Assembly: GCF_040207125.1 (NCBI RefSeq)
Contig: NZ_CP157940.1
Location: 2,666,001 to 2,730,000, forward strand
DNA length: 64,000 nt
Direction of reading: 5' to 3'
Source: Lacrimispora sp. BS-2
Lineage (GTDB): Bacteria; Bacillota; Clostridia; Lachnospirales; Lachnospiraceae
The position numbers and the translations under genes are program-made. Under the pieces are notes generated by a model, which worked only from the letters and a program-made list of their open reading frames with translations, ran no database searches and was not told the origin of the DNA. Positions 50,628 to 60,489 of the stretch are shown here, one piece after another; within the stretch, counting starts at the first letter, position 1; the number at the start of each line of letters is the position of its first letter.

Positions 50628-51584
50628 CTATTTCTTTCTGACCGTTATAGAGACCCATTCGCCCTGATAAGTGGTTTCCACAAACTCAAAGGCATCATTT
50701 TCCTCAAATGCTTTTTTCACCGCTTCTTCCTTCATGTTAATGATGCCGGAAGTAATGAAAACAGCGTCTTTTTTCATATGGACAGAAATTTCCTTCTGAA
50801 GCAGGATGATGATGTCCGCCAGGATATTGGCTGCCACCACATCGTATTTTTCAAAGCCTGCTTTCTCCTGTATTGCCCTGTCATTAATAATATTACCCTG
50901 CAATACCTGAAACTTATCCACAGGAATATCATTGGCTTCCATATTTTCCTTAACAGCAGCAATGGCATTTTCATCAAGGTCTGTTCCAAACACCTCTTTT
51001 GCCCCCAGCTTTAAGGCAGTGATCCCAAGAATTCCGCTTCCGGTTCCCACATCAAGGAGGGTTGTCTCCGGTGTCACGTATTTTTGCAGCTGACGGATAC
51101 AAAGCTGGGTCGTCTCATGCTGTCCGGTTCCAAAGGCAGTTCCCGGATCGATCTCAATTAAAAGCTTGTCCTTGTGCTCCTCCGGGATTTCCTCCCAGGT
51201 AGGTTTAATCAGGATATCATCCACGGTAAACGGCTTAAAATACTGTTTCCAGTTATTGATCCAGTCCTTATCCTCTGTCTCACCGGACTCTATGGTACAT
51301 TCCCCTAAATCCGTGAACATGGAAAGCTCGGAAAGCCCTTCTTCCACACGCTGTAGCATGCCCTGGATATCTGAATCCGGTTCCAGATAAAAGCTGACCT
51401 TTGCAACACCCTCATCCGGCGGAAGCTCCGGCAGAATGTCGATAAACATGCCTTTTGTCTCTGCTTCCGTAAGAGGGATATTATCTTCGATTTCAATTCC
51501 TTCTATTCCGATTTCATCAAACATGCTGCTGACTAAATCCACGGCCTCTGTGGTTGTGGTCAGCGTAAATTTCTTCCATTTCAT
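50628..51584 (-). CDS. prmA: Ribosomal protein L11 methyltransferase PrmA
   Basis: The 318-aa SAM enzyme trimethylates ribosomal protein L11. It has an N-terminal substrate domain (MKWKKFTLTTTTEAVDLVSS), the link IKPTWEEIP, and the SAM motif LLDVGTGSGILGITALKLG near 177-195 with DLDENAIAAVKEN and VAANILADII (N-I-L-A motif). Length is normal. It heads a unit with rsmE. Confidence 0.96.
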   Translation of the reverse strand: MKWKKFTLTTTTEAVDLVSSMFDEIGIEGIEIEDNIPLTEAETKGMFIDILPELPPDEGVAKVSFYLEPDSDIQGMLQRVEEGLSELSMFTDLGECTIESGETEDKDWINNWKQYFKPFTVDDILIKPTWEEIPEEHKDKLLIEIDPGTAFGTGQHETTQLCIRQLQKYVTPETTLLDVGTGSGILGITALKLGAKEVFGTDLDENAIAAVKENMEANDIPVDKFQVLQGNIINDRAIQEKAGFEKYDVVAANILADIIILLQKEISVHMKKDAVFITSGIINMKEEAVKKAFEENDAFEFVETTYQGEWVSITVRKK

Positions 51585-51593
51585 AGCAATTCC

Positions 51594-52337
51594 CTATCCT
51601 TTTATAATTTTTACAAATAAACACAAAAGCACCACTAAAACTACCGGGCGCACAATCTTTAATCCATTTTTCACTACAAGACCTGATCCGATATAATGGC
51701 CTGCAATACAGAATAGTCCTGACGCCAGTCCTAAGGGAATCAAAACCTTTCCATTTATTAAAAAAGTCACCAATGCTGCAATGTTGGAGGATAAATTGAT
51801 CACTTTCGTGGTACCTGATGCACTCCTGACATCCATTTTGGCTAATCCGGTCAGAATAAGCAGTAAGAAGGTTCCCGTCCCTGGTCCATAAAATCCGTCA
51901 TAGCCTCCAATGATCAGCGCTGCACATATGCTGATTAAAAGCATCTTTTTCTCAGGCAGACTGCCTTCCTCCTGATCTCCCAGGTTTTTATTCCTGAGAA
52001 CATAAAAAGCAACAACCGGGAGTACCGCCAGCATCATGCCTTTTAATACCCGCTCACTGGCAAGCATGGATAAATGCGCTCCGATTACAGAGCCGACCAC
52101 AGCAAAAAGTGCGGCAAGCAGAGACAGCTTTGCTTTAATGTAGCCGCCCTTCGCATACCTGGCCGTAGAGATCACGGTTCCCATGGTGGAACCCAGTTTA
52201 TTGGTCCCAATGGCCAAATGAGGAGGCACCCCTGCTGCCAGATATGCGGGAAGGGATATAAGTCCTCCGCCTCCTGCTATGGAGTCCACAAATCCTGCCA
52301 GAAAAACAAGAGGGCATACGATCAGATATTGGTACAT
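51594..52337 (-). CDS. TSUP/TauE-SafE-family membrane permease
   Basis: The 247-aa protein has about seven to eight hydrophobic segments and the family duplication: GFVDSIAGGGGLISLPAYLAAGVPPHLAIGTNK in the first half (outlined) and GGYDGFYGPGTGTFLLLILTG in the second. Members export or import sulfite, sulfonates or other small sulfur anions. The substrate is unknown here. ATG 52337 is preceded by AAGGAAA; the longer frame to 52457 adds 40 residues without family likeness. Confidence 0.85.
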   Translation of the reverse strand: MYQYLIVCPLVFLAGFVDSIAGGGGLISLPAYLAAGVPPHLAIGTNKLGSTMGTVISTARYAKGGYIKAKLSLLAALFAVVGSVIGAHLSMLASERVLKGMMLAVLPVVAFYVLRNKNLGDQEEGSLPEKKMLLISICAALIIGGYDGFYGPGTGTFLLLILTGLAKMDVRSASGTTKVINLSSNIAALVTFLINGKVLIPLGLASGLFCIAGHYIGSGLVVKNGLKIVRPVVLVVLLCLFVKIIKG

Positions 52338-52479
52338 AGGCGTTTTCCTTTCCTTGGCATCCGGGAGCCGGATTTTCTTATTATAGTATAGGAACGAAGT
52401 TCTTTCAGCTTTAAACCACAAAATATCATAACATACAATGAAATCCCTTGCAAGCATCTAACATCAACGAAATTTGAAG

Positions 52480-52790
52480 GGTTATTTCATCTTTTACAAA
52501 AAAAATAATTTTTTTTAAAAAAGATGCAATAAAATCTGTAGCTGATGCATTAACTAATTGAACGGATGAGAATAACTTTTGTTTCGTTCCGGTCGCAAGG
52601 GCAAAAAAATATCAAGTAAACGAAATTCCTTGATGCATTACACCCCATCACACCCGCCTGAGCGATTGGAATTGAAACAGGAACTATTTTCACAAATTAC
52701 AAAGCAAAAAACATTTGTAATGAAAAACAGGGGACGCACCTCATGGCTGAAGCATTTCAGCCGTCAGGTGCGTCTCCTGCTTTTTTACAA
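52480..52790 (+). ncRNA. Candidate non-coding transcript with large terminator
   Basis: No credible gene lies between 52338 and 52964. The stretch contains ATTACAAA/TTTGTAAT (52696-52703, 52714-52721) and ATCAAG/CTTGAT hairpins and TGATGCATTA twice, and ends in a strong two-part terminator. I find no clear promoter, so limits and strand are uncertain. The terminator is not needed by either neighbouring gene, both of which read leftward and one of which has its own terminator. Function unknown. Confidence 0.3.
52728..52786. terminator. Large bidirectional terminator in the orphan intergenic stretch
   Basis: CAGGGGACGCACCT (52728-52741) pairs with AGGTGCGTCTCCTG (52766-52779), and GGCTGAA (52745-52751) with TTCAGCC (52756-52762). 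CTTTTTT follows on the plus strand and TGTTTTTC on the minus strand. Confidence 0.85.
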
Positions 52791-52964
52791 TGAAAGCTTT
52801 CTGTTTCATCTTTTATTGTTTTCCATCTAATGATCAATATCTCTTTTTGCCTCTAAAACTGCTTCCTGACAGATTGCCAACTCTTCCTCATTTGCAAAAA
52901 ATGATTCATCTCCCTGGCCCCGGGACGAAAAATACGATCCGGAAAAATAAAAATCAAATGAAAG

Positions 52965-53000
52965 AAAAGGTACGGCAGAAAATTTCCGCCATACCTTTTA
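52965..53000 (-). terminator. Terminator of the cell-wall-binding protein gene
   Basis: AAAAGGTACGGCAGAAA and its near-complement form a hairpin 18 nt past the stop at 53018. CTTTTCTTTCATTTG follows on the minus strand. Confidence 0.75.
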
Positions 53001-53017
53001 AAAACATTCAATCAAGT

Positions 53018-53575
53018 TTACTGAATCCATGCGCCGTCAGCTCCCACCTTATATCCGTCAGGAGTGGTCGTATTTGTAAGCAGCCTTCCCAGATGGCCAT
53101 CGGACATGGTATTAAAGTAATAAGCTTTTCCGCCAATGATCTGCCAGCCTATTCTCATAGCACCCATTGTACCGTCATCCACCGGATTTAAGTAATACTT
53201 AAGACCTCCCTCATCTGCATACCACCCGGTCAGCATATGGCCCTCCCAATTAAACCGGTACCATCTGCCATCGATATACTTCCAGCAGTTAGATGGCCAG
53301 CTTCCGTCACTGTATTGAAACCACCAGCCGGAAGGGCTGTAGCGCCAGCCTCTCTGGCAGCTATAGCTGCCTGGGCCGTCGTCATCATCATCATCGTCCC
53401 AGTAGTCAAAAGATTCACTTCCCTCAACAGGCCCTTTGATTTTTGTACCTGAACCGTTCCAGCCGGGAAACTCCCGGACAGTCTGCCCGTCTGCGGCCAT
53501 GACGGCAGCCGGAAACAGAACCGCTATCCACATAACAGCAACTGTCAGTGCCAGTTTTTTTGCAAGCCTTCCCAT
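53018..53575 (-). CDS. Secreted cell-wall-binding-repeat protein
   Basis: The 185-aa product has a signal peptide (KKLALTVAVMWIAVLFPAAVMA, outlined; cleavage after AVMA near residue 25), an Asp-rich patch (YWDDDDDDDGPG near 60-72) and then three to four aromatic repeats of the choline-binding/CW_binding_1 type, such as GWWFQYSDGSW, CWKYIDGRWYRFNW and GKAYYFNTMSDGHL. No catalytic domain is present. Such repeats attach proteins to wall polymers. It lies between the dnaJ gene and the orphan intergenic stretch; ATG 53575 has GGAGGGG upstream, and the frame to 53599 overlaps it. Its role is unknown. Confidence 0.82.
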   Translation of the reverse strand: MGRLAKKLALTVAVMWIAVLFPAAVMAADGQTVREFPGWNGSGTKIKGPVEGSESFDYWDDDDDDDGPGSYSCQRGWRYSPSGWWFQYSDGSWPSNCWKYIDGRWYRFNWEGHMLTGWYADEGGLKYYLNPVDDGTMGAMRIGWQIIGGKAYYFNTMSDGHLGRLLTNTTTPDGYKVGADGAWIQ

Positions 53576-53615
53576 ACCTTCCCCTCCATTTAAAACCATG
53601 TATCTTCCGGAATCC

Positions 53616-54752
53616 TTATTTAAAGATTCCCTTTTTTTTATGTTTGTCGCCTTCGCCTGTGCCGTTCATGGCTTCGTCAAACTTACGAAGCGCCTCTTTT
53701 TGAGCCTCTGTCATGCGTTCGGGCACTGAAACCACCAAAGTAACAAAATGGTCGCCGCGAATGGCCCGGTTGCGCAAGGAAGGGACACCCTTTCCTTTTA
53801 AGCGTACCTTGGTATCAGTCTGAGTTCCCGCCTTTACTTCGTATTCCACTTCCCCATCCACAGTCTTGATCCGGATGGTTCCGCCTAAGGCAGCTTTGGC
53901 AAAGGAAACGGGTACTGTTGAGAAAATGCTGGTATCCTGGCGTTTGAAAATCGGATGGTTGGATACCACTGCCTCTACCAGCAGATCGCCTCTCTCTCCG
54001 CCATTGGTTCCCGGCTCTCCTGCACCTGCAAGGCGCACGGACTGTCCGTTGTCAATTCCTGCCGGAATGGTAACTTTAAATTTCTTTCTTTTTGTATTGT
54101 ATCCGCTGCCATAGCAGTCCGGGCATTTTTCCTTAATGATTTTCCCGCTGCCTCCGCAGTCCGGACAAGTCTGAACATTCTGTATCTGGCCGAAGAAGGA
54201 TTGCTGGGTATACATGATCTTTCCTTTTCCATTACATTTCGGACATGTAACCGGTGAGGTCCCCGCTTTTGCACCGCTTCCGTGGCAGGAGGAACACTCT
54301 TCCTTAAAATTGATCTCAATCTCCTTCTCGCAGCCGAAAATCGCATCCTCAAAGGTGATGCGGATGCTGGTTCTGACATTTGCTCCCCTAGATGGCCCAT
54401 TGTACTGGGCGCTGCTTCTTCGTCCTCCGCCAAAGATATCTCCGAAAATATCTCCGAAAATATCTCCCATGTCTGCTCCGCTGAAATCGAAGCCGCCAAA
54501 GCCGCCTGCTCCTCCGCTTCCGTCAAAGGCAGCAGAACCGAACTGGTCATACTGGCGTCTTTTATCAGGATCGCTAAGGACACTGTAGGCCTCGGAAGCC
54601 TGCTTAAACTTCTCAGCAGCTGCGGCATCTCCGGGATTTGTGTCAGGATGGTATTTCTTAGCTAATACCCTGTAAGCCTTCTTAATGGCTGCATCATCCG
54701 CATCCTTTGGAATACCCAGGGTTTCATAATAATCTTTTTTACTCTCTGCCAT
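53616..54752 (-). CDS. dnaJ: Chaperone DnaJ
   Basis: The 378-aa co-chaperone stimulates DnaK. It has the J domain with HPD in [10 protein letters not shown] (about residue 32), a Gly/Phe region, four zinc CxxCxGxG repeats ([32 protein letters not shown]) and C-terminal substrate domains. ATG 54752 is chosen because the family starts with the short [13 protein letters not shown]; six more codons upstream are open. It follows dnaK by 94 nt containing a hairpin. Confidence 0.97.
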   Translation of the reverse strand: MAESKKDYYETLGIPKDADDAAIKKAYRVLAKKYHPDTNPGDAAAAEKFKQASEAYSVLSDPDKRRQYDQFGSAAFDGSGGAGGFGGFDFSGADMGDIFGDIFGDIFGGGRRSSAQYNGPSRGANVRTSIRITFEDAIFGCEKEIEINFKEECSSCHGSGAKAGTSPVTCPKCNGKGKIMYTQQSFFGQIQNVQTCPDCGGSGKIIKEKCPDCYGSGYNTKRKKFKVTIPAGIDNGQSVRLAGAGEPGTNGGERGDLLVEAVVSNHPIFKRQDTSIFSTVPVSFAKAALGGTIRIKTVDGEVEYEVKAGTQTDTKVRLKGKGVPSLRNRAIRGDHFVTLVVSVPERMTEAQKEALRKFDEAMNGTGEGDKHKKKGIFK

Positions 54753-54783
54753 CTTAGGTCTACCTTTCATAGATTAAAGCAAC

Positions 54784-54820
54784 TGGGAAAAAGTGCTGTA
54801 TCGCTACAACACTTTTCCCA
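54784..54820 (-). terminator. Intercistronic hairpin between dnaK and dnaJ
   Basis: TGGGAAAAAGTGCTGTA and its near-complement ending CCCA form a long stem with a TCGC-like loop. On the minus strand no long U-tract follows, so it probably tunes dnaJ level or mRNA stability and does not end all transcripts. Confidence 0.6.
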
Positions 54821-54846
54821 AAGTCCTGTCTACTGACCAGACTAGT

Positions 54847-56721
<1,875 letters not shown>

Positions 56722-56778
56722 CTATTTAATAAACAAAAATAAATGATTACCAATTTTATGTTTCCTGATGCCATATAA

Positions 56779-57423
56779 CTAATTAGCCACCTGCACCATG
56801 GAATGCCTTACCACGGTGTCGCGGTAGGTATAACCCTTCTGGAGCTCCTGGGAGATTATATTCTCACCCAGTGATTCATCTTCAATATGCATTACCGCAT
56901 TATGGAAATCAGGATCAAACGGCTTTCCTACTGCTTCAATCGGTTTTACACCGGCCTCTTCCAGGGTTTTCATAAGCTGTTTGTATATCATTTCCATTCC
57001 ATCAGCAAAAGGAGCTTTTTTTTCCTCCTCTGAAATGGCTGCAAGGCCTCTTTCAAAATTATCAACTACCGGAAGGATGCGCTCAACAATATCCTTTGCT
57101 CCGATTTCAAACATGGCTGATTTTTCTTTTTCTGTTCTCTTGCGGTAATTATCAAATTCAGCCATGGACCGCTGCAGGCGGTCTGTCAGTTCCTCTATTT
57201 TTTCATCCCTTGGGTCTTTTTTCTCTTTCTTTTTTCCGAAAAGGCCCTTTTTCCCGGATTCTTCTTTGGAATCCTCTGCAGCCGTTTCTTCCTCCGGAAC
57301 ATTTTCCTGGGTTCCATTATCCCCGCAGGCTTCTGCGCCTTCTATTTCTTTTTCAGCGGAAACGGCATCCTCTGTATAAACAGTTTCGTCTGCCAGATTC
57401 TCATCTGTTTTCACATCTTCCAT
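56779..57423 (-). CDS. grpE: Nucleotide exchange factor GrpE
   Basis: The 214-aa protein releases ADP from DnaK. It has an acidic, Glu-rich N-terminus (to about residue 60), a Lys-rich patch KKGLFGKKKEKKDPRDEK, the long coiled coil (AEFDNYRKRTEKEK) and the C-terminal beta domain with GKPFDPDFHNAVMHIED. The ATG at 57423 is taken; a TTG two codons earlier has better spacing to AAGGG and could be the real start. It lies 11-17 nt after hrcA. Confidence 0.95.
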   Translation of the reverse strand: MEDVKTDENLADETVYTEDAVSAEKEIEGAEACGDNGTQENVPEEETAAEDSKEESGKKGLFGKKKEKKDPRDEKIEELTDRLQRSMAEFDNYRKRTEKEKSAMFEIGAKDIVERILPVVDNFERGLAAISEEEKKAPFADGMEMIYKQLMKTLEEAGVKPIEAVGKPFDPDFHNAVMHIEDESLGENIISQELQKGYTYRDTVVRHSMVQVAN

Positions 57424-57440
57424 GCTCAATGCTCTACCCT

Positions 57441-58490
57441 TTACCTTTCATCTTTTTTCAAAATGGTATCCAGCTGCGTCATGAGATTGCGCAATGTGCT
57501 GAGTACCTTTTCATAATCCATCCGTTTCGGACCAATGATTCCAATGGTACCTCTTAAGCCTTCCCCCAGTTCATAGTTGGCGGTTACAATGCTGCAGTCC
57601 TTCATTGTCTTAACAGGAGCCTCATCGCCAATATATACCTGGATTCCGGATCCGCTCTCCGAACTGTTCACATCATCGATCAACCCCTGTAAAAGATCCT
57701 TCTGTTCCAGCGTACCGATAAGCTTACTGGCCCTTTCACCATCGCTTAACTCCGGATACTTGAAAATGTTCGTAGCACCGCTGGTATAAATCTGAAGGTC
57801 TTCATCATCCCCCCGGATGGCTGCGGCCACCTCGGTGAGAACCCGGTCCACCACATCACAGTGGGACCCTGCCTGAACTTTCATCCTGCTGATCACTTCA
57901 AGATTGATCTCCTCTATGGTCAGCCCGTTAAGGGCATTGTTAAGAAGAATGTTAAGATTCAGAAGTCCTTCGTCATCTAATTCCGTATGAATGGGTATCA
58001 TGGTGTTCTTAATAATATTGCCTTCCACCACAATTACCAAAAGAAGCTTTTCATCATCAACCTTGGAAAGCTGAATGAACTTCAGTTTGTTCCGGTGGTA
58101 CTGGGGTGCGCTGATCATTGCCGCGTAATTGGTGTTCTGTGCAAGAAGCTTTGCCATCTGCTTTAATAAGAGCTCTACCCTATCCACCCGCTTTAACATC
58201 ATATCTTTGATTTCAGTGACTTCCTCTTCTTTTTCCTGCATGATCTGGTCCACATAAAAGCGGTAACCCCTGTCAGAAGGAATCCTTCCAGCGGAGGTAT
58301 GGGGCTGAACAATATATCCCAGCTCCTCCAGATCAGACATCTCATTTCGGATGGTAGCAGAGCTTAAGTGCAAATCCGTATACTTTGATATGGTACGGGA
58401 ACCTACCGGCTCTCCGGTCTCCAGATAAGTTTTGATGATGGCTTTTAATATAGTTACTTTTCGCTCATCCAACTGATCCCTGTCACTCAA
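57441..58490 (-). CDS. hrcA: Heat-inducible repressor HrcA
   Basis: The 349-aa repressor binds CIRCE operators and is kept active by GroEL. It shows the winged helix with DERKVTILKAIIKTYLETGEPVGSRTISKY (outlined) and LSSATIRNEMSDLEELGYI, SAGRIPSDRGYRFYVD, and the GAF-like C-terminal part with LRGTIGIIGPKRMDYEKV. The best start is TTG 58490, because AAAGGAAG lies 8 nt upstream and family proteins begin here; the frame open to a GTG at 58529 would overlap the CIRCE element. It represses its own operon. Confidence 0.95.
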   Translation of the reverse strand: MSDRDQLDERKVTILKAIIKTYLETGEPVGSRTISKYTDLHLSSATIRNEMSDLEELGYIVQPHTSAGRIPSDRGYRFYVDQIMQEKEEEVTEIKDMMLKRVDRVELLLKQMAKLLAQNTNYAAMISAPQYHRNKLKFIQLSKVDDEKLLLVIVVEGNIIKNTMIPIHTELDDEGLLNLNILLNNALNGLTIEEINLEVISRMKVQAGSHCDVVDRVLTEVAAAIRGDDEDLQIYTSGATNIFKYPELSDGERASKLIGTLEQKDLLQGLIDDVNSSESGSGIQVYIGDEAPVKTMKDCSIVTANYELGEGLRGTIGIIGPKRMDYEKVLSTLRNLMTQLDTILKKDER

Positions 58491-58522
58491 ACTGCCCCAC
58501 TTCCTTTCTGAGTCTTTTTTTG

Positions 58523-58549
58523 TTAGCACTCAACGTTTGGGAGTGCTAA
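58523..58549. promoter_or_regulatory. CIRCE operator
   Basis: TTAGCACTC (58523-58531), a 9-nt spacer and GAGTGCTAA (58541-58549) match the CIRCE consensus exactly. It lies 15 nt downstream of the -10 box of the hrcA promoter. Confidence 0.97.
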
Positions 58550-58563
58550 CATCTTCTTTTCAT

Positions 58564-58592
58564 AATATATTCTTTTTTTCTACTTTTGTCAA
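58564..58592 (-). promoter_or_regulatory. Promoter of the hrcA-grpE-dnaK-dnaJ operon
   Basis: On the minus strand TTGACA (58592-58587) and TATATT (58569-58564) are 17 nt apart, with CIRCE directly downstream. Confidence 0.88.
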
Positions 58593-58691
58593 TACATTCC
58601 TGTAAAATTTTTTGGTGAAGTTTTTGTGACCTGCTTGTACATTTTTCCTCAATTATCTATTAAATATTACAAAGCTATTGACATTTTTTTC

Positions 58692-58719
58692 TTGACATTT
58701 AACACTTTTGTAATATAAT
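58692..58719 (+). promoter_or_regulatory. Promoter of the first 3D-domain gene
   Basis: TTGACA (58692-58697) and TATAAT (58714-58719) are both perfect, spaced by 16 nt. A second TTGACA begins at 58678. Transcription would start near 58727, giving a 140-nt leader. Confidence 0.85.
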
Positions 58720-58726
58720 GGTAAAT

Positions 58727-58867
58727 AAGACACCATAACAACACGATTAAGAGGCCGGTTAAAAGAAAAACTTCTTACAACCTTAAGCTTGTGAACAGCG
58801 TGCCCCGCTTTGCCGGGCGCCAGCTGGATATGCAAGCATATCCCCTTGATCCATTTGGAGGTAAATT
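58727..58867 (+). promoter_or_regulatory. Long structured leader, possible riboswitch or RNA thermosensor
   Basis: The leader holds a GGTT/AACC stem (58755-58780 region), a GC-rich stem GTGCCCCGC/GCCGGGCGC (58799-58822 region) and a perfect GGATATGC-AA-GCATATCC hairpin (58827-58844) shortly before the GGAGG ribosome site. I compared it mentally with c-di-AMP, c-di-GMP, preQ1 and purine riboswitch cores and recognised none. Structure is seen; a ligand is not known. Confidence 0.45.
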
Positions 58868-59452
58868 ATGAATAGTTTTTCAGGGAAAAAGAGTATCACA
58901 GGATTCCTGACACTTCTTTGTATCCTGCTGTTGTCTACAACTGCACTTGCAGCTGAGACTACGGGAAAAGACCAAACTGTGAATCAAGTACAGTCCGAAA
59001 GCGCTGGAACGGATCACCAAACCATACAAACCGAAACGGAAAGCCAGACGGCATCAGCCAGTACCGAGACGGTTTCTGGGGAAATCGGACCTGGCATTAA
59101 GAAAAAAGCGACCGAGCCGGAAAAACCGGAAGAGCCGGCAAAGCCGGTTTATGAAAAAGGAGAATCCCTGGGGCTCTTCTCCGCCACTGCATACTGTCCG
59201 AACAGCGAAAACTCCGGCAAACAGTGCCGGACCTATTCCGGAACAATTCCGCAGCCGCAGCATACCATATCCGCGGATATCACGATCCTTCCTCTTGGAA
59301 CAAAGGTCATGATTGACGGCATCGTCTATACCGTTGAGGACATCGGAAGCAGCGTGAAAGGAAACAAAGTAGATATTTTCTTCGCAACCCGTACAGAAGC
59401 ATTGAATTTTGGAAGACAAACAAAAGAATTATTTGCAGTCATTGAACGGTAG
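58868..59452 (+). CDS. Secreted 3D-domain protein 1
   Basis: The 194-aa protein has a signal peptide (hydrophobic to about residue 28, LLSTTALAA), a Thr/Gln/Glu/Pro-rich linker (to about 100) and a C-terminal 3D domain: FSATAYCPN, TISADITILPLGTKVMIDG and VEDIGSSVKGNKVDIFFAT, which contain the three aspartates after which the domain is named. 3D domains resemble the MltA/RlpA/Rpf-type double-psi barrel lytic fold and act on peptidoglycan glycan strands. A GGAGG ribosome site precedes the ATG. It is followed by a strong terminator and a paralogue. Confidence 0.87.
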   Translation: MNSFSGKKSITGFLTLLCILLLSTTALAAETTGKDQTVNQVQSESAGTDHQTIQTETESQTASASTETVSGEIGPGIKKKATEPEKPEEPAKPVYEKGESLGLFSATAYCPNSENSGKQCRTYSGTIPQPQHTISADITILPLGTKVMIDGIVYTVEDIGSSVKGNKVDIFFATRTEALNFGRQTKELFAVIER

Positions 59453-59468
59453 GAAATGCCATATGACA

Positions 59469-59511
59469 CCGCAGAACAGCGAATCACTTCACTGTTCTGC
59501 GGCTTTTTTTT
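59469..59511 (+). terminator. Terminator of 3D-domain gene 1
   Basis: CCGCAGAACAG (59469-59479) pairs perfectly with CTGTTCTGCGG (59492-59502), followed by CTTTTTTTT. Confidence 0.92.
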
Positions 59512-59521
59512 CGTCTTAACC

Positions 59522-59549
59522 TTGACAAATTTGGAAAAATGTGTAAAAT
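59522..59549 (+). promoter_or_regulatory. Promoter of 3D-domain gene 2
   Basis: TTGACA (59522-59527) and TAAAAT (59544-59549) are spaced by 16 nt. The leader to 59649 is about 90 nt and A+T-rich. Confidence 0.65.
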
Positions 59550-59648
59550 GATTACTTGTACCTCATTTATTACAATTCTGTTACATATAATTATAAATAT
59601 ATTTAAAATATGTTACAGTTTGTAAGAAAGAAAGGAAGTATTTGTAAT

Positions 59649-60371
59649 ATGCAAAGAACAAAACGAATTCACTGGTTCTTAGGAACCTTACTAATGATGG
59701 CATTTTTCCTAATAAGTGCATGGAATACCCTGGCAGCCCAGACAGCAGGTATTATTGACAATGCAGACGAAAGCAGTGTCAGAGGCTGGGCCATTAACAA
59801 CTCTGATCCCAGCTCTGCGGCAGAAGTAAAGATTGTCATTACCAATCAGTCAAACGGGCAGATCGTGGCAGAGCTTACCACTGCTGCCTCCAAGTACCGG
59901 GAGGATCTGGTATTCAACGGAACCGGAAATTATGGTTTTGAAATACCGGTCTCCTGGAATTCCTATGGAGACGGCACTTACCTGGTAGAGGCCTATACAG
60001 CCGGCCAGAAGCTCTCCGGTACCAGAGTTCATGGAGTCGGCGCTGCCGCTGCCGCCAGCCTTCAAAACAGCAGCTCTAATCTCCGTTCCCTGGGCGCATT
60101 TAAAACCACTGCCTACTGTCCCTGCCGGAAGTGCTCCGGAGGCTGGGGAGGACGTACCAGCACAGGAACCATTGCAACCGCAAACCATACCATTTCTGTT
60201 GATCCAAGGGTCATTCCCTATGGCAGCCGCATCATGATAAACGGAGTCATCTATACGGCAGAGGATTGCGGAGGCGGGGTCAAGGGAAACCACATTGATA
60301 TTTTCTTCAACACCCATGGAGAAACCCGCGCCTATGGCTCCAGAAGTGTGGAAGTATATCTCGTTCAATAG
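59649..60371 (+). CDS. Secreted 3D-domain protein 2
   Basis: The 240-aa protein has a signal peptide ending about residue 30 (ISAWNTLAAQ), a beta-rich domain (about 35-130; GIIDNADESSVRGWAINNSD, resembling a small carbohydrate-binding or Ig-like fold) and a C-terminal 3D domain: TTAYCPCRKCSGGWGG, HTISVDPRVIPYGSRIMING and AEDCGGGVKGNHIDIFF. The cysteine-rich CPCRKC segment is typical of clostridial stationary-phase 3D proteins. Start ATG 59649 follows AAGGAAG by 11 nt; the frame to 59610 adds 13 residues. Likely a wall hydrolase or wall remodelling factor. Confidence 0.87.
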   Translation: MQRTKRIHWFLGTLLMMAFFLISAWNTLAAQTAGIIDNADESSVRGWAINNSDPSSAAEVKIVITNQSNGQIVAELTTAASKYREDLVFNGTGNYGFEIPVSWNSYGDGTYLVEAYTAGQKLSGTRVHGVGAAAAASLQNSSSNLRSLGAFKTTAYCPCRKCSGGWGGRTSTGTIATANHTISVDPRVIPYGSRIMINGVIYTAEDCGGGVKGNHIDIFFNTHGETRAYGSRSVEVYLVQ

Positions 60372-60388
60372 CACTGTATCCCGGAAAG

Positions 60389-60467
60389 AAAGGGGTAAAC
60401 GGCACTCTAATCGTTAAACACAGCGTCTTTTTCTGTGTCTTACCATTAGGATACCGTTTACCCCTTT
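60389..60467. terminator. Large hairpin between 3D gene 2 and hemW
   Basis: AAAGGGGTAAACGG (60389-60402) pairs perfectly with CCGTTTACCCCTTT (60454-60467); an inner ACACAG/CTGTGT pair narrows the loop. It separates convergent genes. The U-tract is weak on both strands. Confidence 0.65.
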
Positions 60468-60489
60468 CCTTTCAGCATACGGCTCCGGC

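Noticed and set aside
52664..52682. GATTGGAATTGAAAC resembles the 3' end of a type I CRISPR repeat.
   Set aside because: The motif occurs once, with no second copy at spacer distance and no cas genes in the window.
58727..58867. c-di-AMP (ydaO-type) riboswitch upstream of the 3D-domain gene.
   Set aside because: The conserved core sequences of that riboswitch were not found, although a structured leader is present.
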